A stretch of 27,641 nucleotides of DNA, from assembly GCA_964007875.1 (NCBI GenBank), contig CAXGAH010000025.1, positions 1-27,641 of the forward strand. The letters are read 5' to 3'. A model generated the notes under the pieces. It was not told the origin of the DNA. It did not search any database and saw nothing but the letters and a program-made list of their open reading frames with translations. Both the position numbers and the translations under genes were made by a program. Position 1 is the first letter of the stretch; each line of letters opens with the position of its first letter. The DNA is from UBA1275 sp002323515 (GTDB lineage Bacteria; Bacteroidota; Rhodothermia; Balneolales; Balneolaceae). Of the stretch, positions 17,224 to 24,437 are shown one piece after another.

Positions 17224-17844
17224 ATGATAAAGCTAAATAAGAATTTCTCTCACTTTGTGGAAGCACCAAGTTCGATGGAAGTTCAAAAAAGTTTTAATAT
17301 TACCACATCTATGGGTTTGGTAAGCGGAATAACAAGCTCGCGTGCTGAATTTCTTCGAACGGCTACACCGCTTGCTTTAATTGCCGCGTTTGGTATTCCC
17401 ATGAGTTCATGCGGAGTTGCGGATTCCGGAGACGGCTCAGATCTTGATATGAATGACAACAGTGATGACACTGGCAATGACGACTCTAACAACAACAGCA
17501 ATAGCGGTACTTCTGCCTTTAGCGTAGATGGAAATACTATAACCATCGATACGACGATCTCCGGTGGACAAGCTCTAGCCTCTGCTGGAGGTTGGCTAAT
17601 TGCAAGTGAGTTTGGATTCTTAGCTATTAACATAGACGGAACTCGCATTCGCGCTTTTTCCGATATATGCACCCATGCCTCGTGCAGAAATGCATGGCAA
17701 TATACCAATTCAACCTTTATTTGTACCTGCCATAATTCTGTATTTAACAATTCAGGTGAAGTTGTCAGTGGACCAGCAAACAGTCCATTACCAGAATATT
17801 CGGTCAATAAAAATGGCGATATTATCAAAATCACCAAAGGGTAG
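17224..17844 (+). CDS. Rieske [2Fe-2S] protein, exported, lipoprotein-like
   Basis: Protein of 206 residues ending in a Rieske domain. Cluster-binding motifs are CTHASC at about residue 150 and CTCHNSVF at about 176, giving the two Cys and two His ligands plus the two disulfide Cys of the bc1/b6f type. The usual Gly residues of CTHxGC and CPCHGS are replaced by Ser and Asn. The N-terminus carries SRAEFLRTATPLALIAAFG and then PMSSCG, resembling a Tat signal (S-R-R-x-F-L-K) with its second Arg missing, plus a lipobox-like Cys near residue 63. An Asp/Asn/Ser linker of about 30 residues follows. No cytochrome b gene is adjacent, so it may be a solitary electron carrier. The start at 17224 is supported by TATTAT upstream; 17275 and 17311 remain possible. 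Confidence 0.85.
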   Translation: MIKLNKNFSHFVEAPSSMEVQKSFNITTSMGLVSGITSSRAEFLRTATPLALIAAFGIPMSSCGVADSGDGSDLDMNDNSDDTGNDDSNNNSNSGTSAFSVDGNTITIDTTISGGQALASAGGWLIASEFGFLAINIDGTRIRAFSDICTHASCRNAWQYTNSTFICTCHNSVFNNSGEVVSGPANSPLPEYSVNKNGDIIKITKG

Positions 17845-17953
17845 CGCAGACATTTTATAGAGCTCTTCCTAAATTTTGGCTATGATTTAATGCCTCATAG
17901 CTTAACTCATCAAAAAAGAAAACTAGCCGCATTAACGCCTGCCTAATTTGTTA

Positions 17954-19297
17954 TCAAGCTTTCAAAATAATTGACAGCTCATCTTCTAATTCTTCAAGAG
18001 TTTTACCCTTAGTCTCGGGCATAATACGAAGAACAAAGACTAATTGAAGCACCATCATAAATGCAAAGAAGCCAAATAATGGTGCAGGGTTATCCCCTAA
18101 TAAATCCATGAAAAACAGTGTGAATAATGTAATCAATGCTGCGAATACCCAATGCACCCCTGTCCCAAACGATTGACCACTGGCACGTACATGATTGGGG
18201 AAAATTTCAGAAATAAACACCCAAATTATAGCCCCTTGGCCAATGGCATGCGAGGCAATGAAGCCAAACAAAAAAAGCACCACGATAGTCCCCTCCACCC
18301 CAGTATAAAAAGCCCAGGAAACCACAGAGAGCGTAACGATATAGCCTATTGATCCATAAAGCATGAGTTGCCTACGACCCGCTCTATCTATAAGCACAAT
18401 ACCTAACATAGTAAAGACTAAATTGACCACACCGACGCCTACGGAGGACAGTAGAGCCGTACTGTTTGCTAAACCTGCCGCTTCGAAGATTCTAGGGGCG
18501 TAATAAATAACGAAGTTAATTCCAGATACCTGATTAAAAAATGCCACTAAAAAAGCTAATATTATGGAAAAGTTATATCTACCTGAGAAAAATGGATAGT
18601 TTTGCTTCATGGTTGAATGATCTTCAGATTCAAATAAATACTGAGTATTAAACTCTGAAATTCCAAACAAAGATAAAGTTTGCTCTACTGCCTTTCTATC
18701 TTTTGTATATACCGCTAACCATCGTGGGCTATTTGGTATTCCAAACACCATGACCATATAAATCAATGCTGGTATGCATTCAAAACCTAACATCCATCTC
18801 CATGAGCTTTCTCCAAAACTATCACCAATCACCCAATTTGAAATAAAAGCGACTAAAATTCCAAGTACAATCATAAATTGATACAAAATACCTAAGCGTC
18901 CCCGCAGGGCAGCGGGTGCAATTTCAGAAATATACGTTGGTGCTGCCACTGAAGAAGCTCCAACTCCTAATCCTCCAACAAATCGAAAAAATGAAAACAA
19001 AAAAGGATCCATAGCAAGCGCTGAACCTAAGGCAGATATTAGGTATAACAAACCAATTCCAATTAATGTATTCTTTCGACCAAATCGATCACAGGGAATT
19101 CCACCAGTTAACGCGCCAATAACTGTACCCCAAAGAGCCATAGACATGATAAAGGTGCCATGGAAAAGTGGACTTGTGTTCCATAATGATTGAATTGGTT
19201 GATCCGCTCCCGAAATTACAGCGGTATCAAAACCAAATAAAAATCCTGCTAATGCCGCAACAATTGAAGCGTATAGCAATGTATATGATTTCTTCAT
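17954..19297 (-). CDS. Sugar porter family MFS transporter
   Basis: Twelve-TM major facilitator of 447 residues in the sugar porter branch (XylE, GalP, AraE relatives). Diagnostic motifs: GFLFGFDTAVISGA in TM1, CDRFGRKN in loop 2-3, RFVGGLGVG, PTYISEIAPAALRGRLG after TM4, PNSPRWL in the central loop (a PESPRWL variant), QVSGINFVIYYAP in TM7, DRAGRRQL in loop 8-9, and the C-terminal PETKGKTLEELE. It imports a hexose or pentose with protons, or by facilitated diffusion; the sugar cannot be told from sequence. Met 19297 with CGGAA upstream is a reasonable start. It lies 181 bases downstream of the 5-oxoprolinase genes on the same strand and may be a separate unit. Confidence 0.92.
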   Translation of the reverse strand: MKKSYTLLYASIVAALAGFLFGFDTAVISGADQPIQSLWNTSPLFHGTFIMSMALWGTVIGALTGGIPCDRFGRKNTLIGIGLLYLISALGSALAMDPFLFSFFRFVGGLGVGASSVAAPTYISEIAPAALRGRLGILYQFMIVLGILVAFISNWVIGDSFGESSWRWMLGFECIPALIYMVMVFGIPNSPRWLAVYTKDRKAVEQTLSLFGISEFNTQYLFESEDHSTMKQNYPFFSGRYNFSIILAFLVAFFNQVSGINFVIYYAPRIFEAAGLANSTALLSSVGVGVVNLVFTMLGIVLIDRAGRRQLMLYGSIGYIVTLSVVSWAFYTGVEGTIVVLFLFGFIASHAIGQGAIIWVFISEIFPNHVRASGQSFGTGVHWVFAALITLFTLFFMDLLGDNPAPLFGFFAFMMVLQLVFVLRIMPETKGKTLEELEDELSIILKA

Positions 19298-19478
19298 GGT
19301 TGATTATTCCGATTATTTGAATAAACATACTCTATCCATCTATTTTTTGGAAATACAAAAATAAAATATACTAGCACTTACGTTACAACAACTATTTATT
19401 CAGTTACTTACATGATACAATTATCAATAATTTAGCTTGATCTAGTTCACAATTACCAAAAAACCAACCAAACTACTG

Positions 19479-21470
19479 CTATACCCACCCTAATCGCACT
19501 CGGTCACCAGGGCGCAATTGTGCCAAACGCCACTGCTGATCTTGAGGCACATAGGCGATCCGTGGATAACCACCGATAGTTTGCCCATCCGGCCCTAGCA
19601 CAATCGGCTGCCCACTAGGTGGTAACTGAATAATGCCAGGCCGCACCACTGACGACCACATTGACGGCAACTCCGCTAAAAATGCCCGCCAATCTCGTTC
19701 TCGAGCCTCATCAACCACTCGTCTGCTCAGCCGAATTCCCATCCGATTACTATCCGAGCGCACCTCGTACTCGCTTCCCATGACATACTCCTGAAATTCT
19801 TGAGAAATCCAGACCCACTCGGGTCCTTTTTGGCACCTAAATCGAGGGGTTCCTGCAAATCTCCCCACGGATTTATATATCCTCTGCCTTTTCTGTGCTT
19901 TCTGAAGTGTTTCCAGATTATGCGCCATCTCGATACCTTGCATCACTTCTTCACCTTGACCAGAATACTTCCAACGAATAACCTGCCCTTTCTCCAATGC
20001 TCCCCGACCTGCTAGCCCAGAAATAGAGCCCCAATACCGTTGACCTGCGTAGTCACTCGCGCGCACCGCCATATATCCTCGGCAGCCTTCTTGACTAATT
20101 CCCCAACGCAGAACATCACCCACCTGCACCTTGACTAAGGTATGTAATGGAATATTCCACGATTGTGTTTCACTGGTTAATTTGTCCCTGAGCGTTGTTT
20201 TGGATTTACCACTAGTTAATGTAGTTCGTTCACAGCGCACCTCAAAATCAGCCCCTGTTAAAACAATTATCGCCTCATTGCAACACCGAAGAACTGGACC
20301 TTTCAATGTGCATTCCAACACTACTCCGCTATTTTGACCATCTATCTGACTACCTAATTTACCACCTACTGCTTCTAATGCCGTCTCATAGGCAAGCAAA
20401 TCCGCAGCACCTGATCGCGGCAAGCCATAGGCCAAGCCAACCGAGCACCCACGATCCTGCAGACTTGTCCAAAGCCCTGGCTCAAGCACTTCAAAGGAAA
20501 CAAAATCTTGGATTGAATCTTCAGCAAACTCACCAGTAACTGGCCCTAAATCATCACTCGATACAGGTATGGAATTTCCAACTAAATCCTGTTCAGAATC
20601 TTTTTCCAAAACCCAATCAATATCCTGATCAGTACCCTGCTCCAAACCACGGAAGTCTAGCTCGTTTTTCAGCGCATCAAACTCCTGTTCATTAATTGCG
20701 CGGAATCGAACGCGGTCGCCAATCTGCACCGGTGATGGGTTTTCATCACGAATACCCGCTCGCGGATCCAACAATACCAAGGGCGTTTCTCCCAAACTAT
20801 TCCATCCACCTGGGCTCGAAAAGGCGTACCACCCTGTTTGGCCAGCACCAATACCAACGGTACCTGCTGGAATGCGCGTTCGAGGCGCATCCAAACGGGG
20901 CAATGACAATGCGGATTCTAATCCATCCAAAAAGGCAAAACCTGGCAAAAAGCCCATGGCAGCAACCCAATATTCCCCACTGCTATGACGCTGAATAAAT
21001 TCGTCCTTGCTAAGTCCACTGAAGTTTTCAATCCGAGACCAATCCAGACCTTTATTGTAGCAAACGGGCAGTTCGAAAACCTGCGCTGGGATGCTTGACA
21101 GTTCATTTGCCCTAGCCACAGCATCTGTCAACTCTTTCTTCAACTCCTTCCAAAGCTGATCGATGGGCTGTAAGCTTGGATCGAAACGGATCCCCATAGA
21201 CACATAAGCTGGAGCCCATTCTACGCTGCTAACCCAATCCGATGATTGCTGTACAAGATTCTGTTTTAAGGCTAGAAAGCAGCTTAAGCAACGCTGCCTA
21301 AATGCTACATCAACCCGGCTAGAATTACCCGCGGCAGGTACTGATTCATTATGTACTGGGTGATGATAAACTGCTTCAACCAGCAGTACATCTTCGGTCA
21401 GTGCCCATGCACGAAAACCATTCAGCCCCCAATCCATAGGGCTTGAAAGCTCCCAATTTTCTATAAGCAA
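19479..21470 (-). CDS. pxpBC: 5-oxoprolinase subunits PxpB and PxpC fused in one chain
   Basis: ATP-dependent 5-oxoprolinase component of 663 residues. The N-terminal KipI/PxpB domain spans about residues 10-262, with GFLPGFAFLDGL at 173 and IPAGTVGIGAGQTGWYAFSSPGGW at about 200-223. The C-terminal KipA/PxpC biotin-dependent-carboxylase-like domain runs from about 324 to the end, opening with EPGLWTSLQDRG and GLPRSGAAD and closing with GGYPRIAYVPQ and QLRPGDRVRLG. An acidic linker of about 60 residues joins them. With PxpA the complex converts 5-oxo-L-proline to glutamate. Older database names (allophanate hydrolase, KipI inhibitor, urea amidolyase) are less suitable given the pxpA neighbour. 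The start overlaps the pxpA stop by 10 bases. Confidence 0.92.
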   Translation of the reverse strand: MLIENWELSSPMDWGLNGFRAWALTEDVLLVEAVYHHPVHNESVPAAGNSSRVDVAFRQRCLSCFLALKQNLVQQSSDWVSSVEWAPAYVSMGIRFDPSLQPIDQLWKELKKELTDAVARANELSSIPAQVFELPVCYNKGLDWSRIENFSGLSKDEFIQRHSSGEYWVAAMGFLPGFAFLDGLESALSLPRLDAPRTRIPAGTVGIGAGQTGWYAFSSPGGWNSLGETPLVLLDPRAGIRDENPSPVQIGDRVRFRAINEQEFDALKNELDFRGLEQGTDQDIDWVLEKDSEQDLVGNSIPVSSDDLGPVTGEFAEDSIQDFVSFEVLEPGLWTSLQDRGCSVGLAYGLPRSGAADLLAYETALEAVGGKLGSQIDGQNSGVVLECTLKGPVLRCCNEAIIVLTGADFEVRCERTTLTSGKSKTTLRDKLTSETQSWNIPLHTLVKVQVGDVLRWGISQEGCRGYMAVRASDYAGQRYWGSISGLAGRGALEKGQVIRWKYSGQGEEVMQGIEMAHNLETLQKAQKRQRIYKSVGRFAGTPRFRCQKGPEWVWISQEFQEYVMGSEYEVRSDSNRMGIRLSRRVVDEARERDWRAFLAELPSMWSSVVRPGIIQLPPSGQPIVLGPDGQTIGGYPRIAYVPQDQQWRLAQLRPGDRVRLGWV

Positions 21471-22393
21471 GGGCGTACCTCAATATCCAATTCTTTCAAA
21501 CTACGGGCGATTAGCTCGGCCATTTCAACGGCACCGGGAGTGTCGCTGTGCAGGCAAATACTTTGGACTTTTAGCGAGCGCGAAATTCCATCGACGCACC
21601 GGATTTGCCCATGGAGTACCATTTCTTGGACCTGTGCCAAGACAATGGAAGGATCGGAATATACGGCCCCATCCTTTGACCGAGATCGAAGGGTCAAATT
21701 AGGGTTATAAGCCCGGTCAGCAAATGCTTCTGCGCAAAATCCATCCCCTAACTTCATATCAAAGGCCCAAAACTCATTGGTCACTTCCGAACTAGTGCCA
21801 GCATGAACCCCGGCACCCTCATCGGAACTAGCTACAGCTTCCGACTCGGAACTGCCAAGCTCGGACTCGTATGAGCGTCCTTCATCGACACTCATAATAT
21901 CTAAACCTATCCCTTTCGACATCTCCGATTCCGAAAGACCATACACCAAGATATCGTCATCCCAATTTCGAAATAAGGTCCAAAGTTTTTCAGCCCAACT
22001 TTCATATTTACTCGCCATGTTGTATAAAGCCCCATGTGGTTTAATGTGATGCAATTCGACACCTACCTCCCGAGCTAAACTACGACCAAAGTCTAACTGA
22101 TTATATAACGACTTAGCTACCAAATCCGACCATGGCTTTTCAACCCGCCCAAAGCCTTGCCGGTCAGGGAAAGAAGGGTGTAAACCGATGGCAACATCTA
22201 AGTATGCTGCGTGCTCCATAGTAGTGCGAATCGAATGGCCATCTCCACGATGACCTCCACATGCAATGTTTATCGAGGAGACCAAGGACATAATTTTCCG
22301 ATCTCGGAGCTGTTGTTCTGGACGCGGGTCTAGCGCATCCCATTCACCTAAATCACAGTTTATATCAATATGTATTTTTTTCTCTTTTGACAT
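21461..22393 (-). CDS. pxpA: 5-oxoprolinase subunit PxpA (LamB/YcsF family)
   Basis: LamB/YcsF-family protein that works with PxpB and PxpC to hydrolyse 5-oxoproline with ATP. Conserved blocks in order: DINCDLGEWD at residue 10, INIACGGHRGD at 41, GLHPSFPDRQGFGR at 70, IKPHGALYN at 117, EAFADRAY at 222 and SICLHSDTPGA at 278. ATG 22393 is chosen because MSKEKKIHIDINCDLGE is the usual N-terminus and an AAGAGTGGG stretch lies just upstream; the longer reading starts with GTG 22402. The 310 residues exceed the usual 250 because of a Ser/Glu/Ala-rich insertion at about residues 168-205, lying in a loop before the EAFADRAY block. It follows the NRAMP-like gene by about 220 bases and overlaps pxpBC by 10. 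Confidence 0.94.
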   Translation of the reverse strand: MSKEKKIHIDINCDLGEWDALDPRPEQQLRDRKIMSLVSSINIACGGHRGDGHSIRTTMEHAAYLDVAIGLHPSFPDRQGFGRVEKPWSDLVAKSLYNQLDFGRSLAREVGVELHHIKPHGALYNMASKYESWAEKLWTLFRNWDDDILVYGLSESEMSKGIGLDIMSVDEGRSYESELGSSESEAVASSDEGAGVHAGTSSEVTNEFWAFDMKLGDGFCAEAFADRAYNPNLTLRSRSKDGAVYSDPSIVLAQVQEMVLHGQIRCVDGISRSLKVQSICLHSDTPGAVEMAELIARSLKELDIEVRPCL

Positions 22394-22611
22394 GTTACCC
22401 ACTCTTATAATCTAAAAATTTTGTTTTAGTCATGTTTCCCATACTTTGTTATAAACAGGTCCCGTTTACATAAACCAGTACCCCAGCCAACTTACCAAGC
22501 TAAAAGTCATTCATCTATGTTATTTATATTTAGTAATTTAGCGTCAAACATACCAATATTTTTGCAGTTTTTTTAAATGATTCAAAAGTACTCTTCAAAT
22601 CTAACCGCCTG

Positions 22612-23835
22612 CTAGCCACCAAACACACTCCATAAACTTCTGGCGGCGATCAAAACGGTCACAAAAACCACACCACCGCCAAGCAGCCGAACCCTTTGCG
22701 AGTTGGCATAATCTCCCATAATTCGTTTGGAGCTGGTTAACCACAAGATCACGCCTGCTAATAAGGGAAGCAGTACTCCGTTGGCTACCTGCGCAAATTG
22801 AATGACTCCGATTGGGCTAAAACCTGATATAGCCGAAAGAACTCCGATGCCCAAAACACTGATCCAAACCGCTCGAAAACGCCAATCTTGAAGCCCGTCT
22901 GGCCAACCCATAATCCCTTTCACCGCGTAAGCAGCGGCCAGCGGTGCCGTTATAGCAGATGATATTCCCGCCGCAAATAATCCTAGTCCTAGCACATACG
23001 GAGCCCAAGCTCCAAGTAATGGTTCCAAAGCCTGCGCCATATCCATGACCGAACGAATCCCTGTGCCTTGTACATTGGCCGCGCAGGTAATAACAATACT
23101 CATCGAAATTATCCCCCCAAGAATAATCGCCGTAGCATTTTCGCGGCGTAGATCAGGCAATTCCTCGGGCTCTGCATAGCGCTCCTGCACTACCGAAGCG
23201 TGCAAAAATAAGTTGTAAGGCACCACTGTTGTGCCCACCAGCCCCACCACCAACAGCCAATCATCGGCTGGAATACTGGGTGTTATGAATCCGCTAAGCA
23301 CCTCAGACCAGTCCGGACTACTCATAACCATGGTGGTCAAAAACACCACACTCATGAGCCCAACCAGGCTCACCAATACCCGCTCAATCACTTTAAAATG
23401 ACCACGATATAGCACCGCAAAAGCAAAAGCGCCCATGATCAGTGTAAGCGCCACACTGACCACTGAAGCATCAATAAGACCGTTACTAAACCAAGCCTGA
23501 ATCCCCAAGACTGCGCCAGACAAATTACCTCCCTCATAGGCGGCGTTGCCCACAAAAATGGCCGAAAATACCAACGACAGCGTGCCTAATCGGACCAAAC
23601 CCTGCGGCAAGCGTTCGCGCAGAGCCTCGCCCATACCATGGCGAGTTACCACACCGAGTCGGGCGGACATTTCCTGTAGAACCACCGTGGCTACCACTGA
23701 AAAAACGAGCGCCCAAAGTAGCGCCGATCCAGTTCGCACCCCAACTATTGTGCACATAGTCACCGTACCAGGACCAATAAAAGCAGCTGTAACCATGGTA
23801 CTTGGTCCAAAATAACGTCGCCAAGCTTGCCTCAT
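22612..23835 (-). CDS. NRAMP-fold transporter lacking the classical metal ligands, linked to 5-oxoprolinase
   Basis: Membrane protein of 407 residues with about 11 TM segments and clear NRAMP (SLC11) order. TM1 reads FIGPGTVT where metal transporters have DPGN, and TM6 reads TTVVPYNLFLHAS where they have the MPH motif, so the metal-coordinating Asp, Asn and Met and the gating His are all changed. It is therefore unlikely to carry Mn or Fe. Its place upstream of pxpA and pxpBC on the same strand suggests import of 5-oxoproline or a related amino acid; from memory, the B. subtilis ycsF-kip region has a comparable NRAMP relative (YcsG). ATG 23835 is chosen over the in-frame start at 23922 because GGAGG sits 8 bases before it, one of the few real Shine-Dalgarno sequences in the window. 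A 9-base dyad lies 40 bases further upstream. Confidence 0.85.
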   Translation of the reverse strand: MRQAWRRYFGPSTMVTAAFIGPGTVTMCTIVGVRTGSALLWALVFSVVATVVLQEMSARLGVVTRHGMGEALRERLPQGLVRLGTLSLVFSAIFVGNAAYEGGNLSGAVLGIQAWFSNGLIDASVVSVALTLIMGAFAFAVLYRGHFKVIERVLVSLVGLMSVVFLTTMVMSSPDWSEVLSGFITPSIPADDWLLVVGLVGTTVVPYNLFLHASVVQERYAEPEELPDLRRENATAIILGGIISMSIVITCAANVQGTGIRSVMDMAQALEPLLGAWAPYVLGLGLFAAGISSAITAPLAAAYAVKGIMGWPDGLQDWRFRAVWISVLGIGVLSAISGFSPIGVIQFAQVANGVLLPLLAGVILWLTSSKRIMGDYANSQRVRLLGGGVVFVTVLIAARSLWSVFGG

Positions 23836-23843
23836 ATCCAATA

Positions 23844-23848
23844 CCTCC
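23844..23848 (-). promoter_or_regulatory. Strong Shine-Dalgarno GGAGG of the NRAMP-like gene
   Basis: On the minus strand GGAGGTATTGGATATG gives a GGAGG with 8-base spacing to ATG 23835. This decides the start and contrasts with most other genes here, which lack any ribosome binding site. Confidence 0.8.
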
Positions 23849-23874
23849 AACTCCTTAAAATTATCACTATAGAA

Positions 23875-23902
23875 TACTTTTATTTCTCCTACTATAAAAG
23901 TA
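23875..23902. promoter_or_regulatory. 9-base dyad TACTTTTAT-n10-ATAAAAGTA, likely operator
   Basis: Perfect inverted repeat (23875-23883 and 23894-23902) separated by 10 bases, so half-site centres are 19 bases apart, close to two helical turns as for a dimeric regulator. It lies 40-67 bases before the NRAMP-like start and about 75-100 bases before the divergent SRPBCC gene. It does not match the Fur or classical MntR boxes I know. Confidence 0.5.
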
Positions 23903-23963
23903 AGTTTATATCTTAATATCATGTAGGTCCAACGGTATAACTAATATAAGACTAAGGCATAAC

Positions 23964-23969
23964 TAGGTT
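23964..23969 (+). promoter_or_regulatory. TAGGTT -10-like hexamer before the SRPBCC gene
   Basis: The hexamer fits TAnnnT and lies exactly 6 bases before ATG 23976, consistent with a leaderless transcript. No -35 box is seen. Confidence 0.35.
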
Positions 23970-23975
23970 TAGTAG

Positions 23976-24437
23976 ATGGAGAATAGTATTTCAATCAGTG
24001 TGAACATTCCTTCAGTTCCCGAAGTCGTTTGGCAGGTACTCACTAGTCCTGAACACCTAGCACAAATCTTTAAAGGCCAGCAATGCTGTTGCGAATGGAC
24101 CGTGGGTACGAAAGTACGGTTCCTTGAAAACAGAGGTGGCAAGGAAAAAGTCGTCGAAAAAGGGGAAGTCATACGGGTTTCTGCTAACAAACTACTCGAA
24201 TATAGCTCCCTTCCTACTCAGATGGGGCTCGAAGAAACGCCCGAAAACTACATCGTGGTCTGCTATGAACTCTTAGACAACTACGATGGAACTACGCATC
24301 TAGCCATTACACAGAAAGGGTACAAATACGTTGAAGGCGGGTTGGACCGCTATATTTCCGCCAAAAAAAATTGGAAAAAATACCTTCCCAAGCTCATAGA
24401 AGCTACTTCTACCATAAAAATTGACGTCGAGGCTTAA
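23976..24437 (+). CDS. SRPBCC (START/Bet v1-fold) domain protein
   Basis: Small cytoplasmic protein of 153 residues with the pattern of the AHSA1/polyketide-cyclase-like SRPBCC group: ISVNIPSVPEVVWQVLTSPEHLAQIF at the N-terminus (beta strand, then helix with the VW..LT.PEH motif), central strands including GTKVRFLE and NYIVVCYEL, and a long C-terminal helix starting near KKNWKKYLPKL. Members bind hydrophobic ligands or act as Hsp90-activator relatives; no specific ligand can be named. A run of three Cys (QQCCCEW, about residues 35-37) is unusual for a cytosolic protein and could bind metal. It is divergent from the NRAMP-like gene and converges on the FAD gene with overlapping stop codons. 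Confidence 0.8.
   Translation: MENSISISVNIPSVPEVVWQVLTSPEHLAQIFKGQQCCCEWTVGTKVRFLENRGGKEKVVEKGEVIRVSANKLLEYSSLPTQMGLEETPENYIVVCYELLDNYDGTTHLAITQKGYKYVEGGLDRYISAKKNWKKYLPKLIEATSTIKIDVEA

Noticed and set aside
17283..17837. 184-codon open frame on the minus strand opposite the Rieske gene
   Set aside because: The plus-strand frame has unmistakable Rieske motifs; the antisense frame shows no recognisable domain and is a shadow of its codon pattern.
22612..23835. Calling the NRAMP-like gene mntH
   Set aside because: The DPGN and MPH metal-binding motifs are absent, so the Mn-transporter symbol would be misleading.
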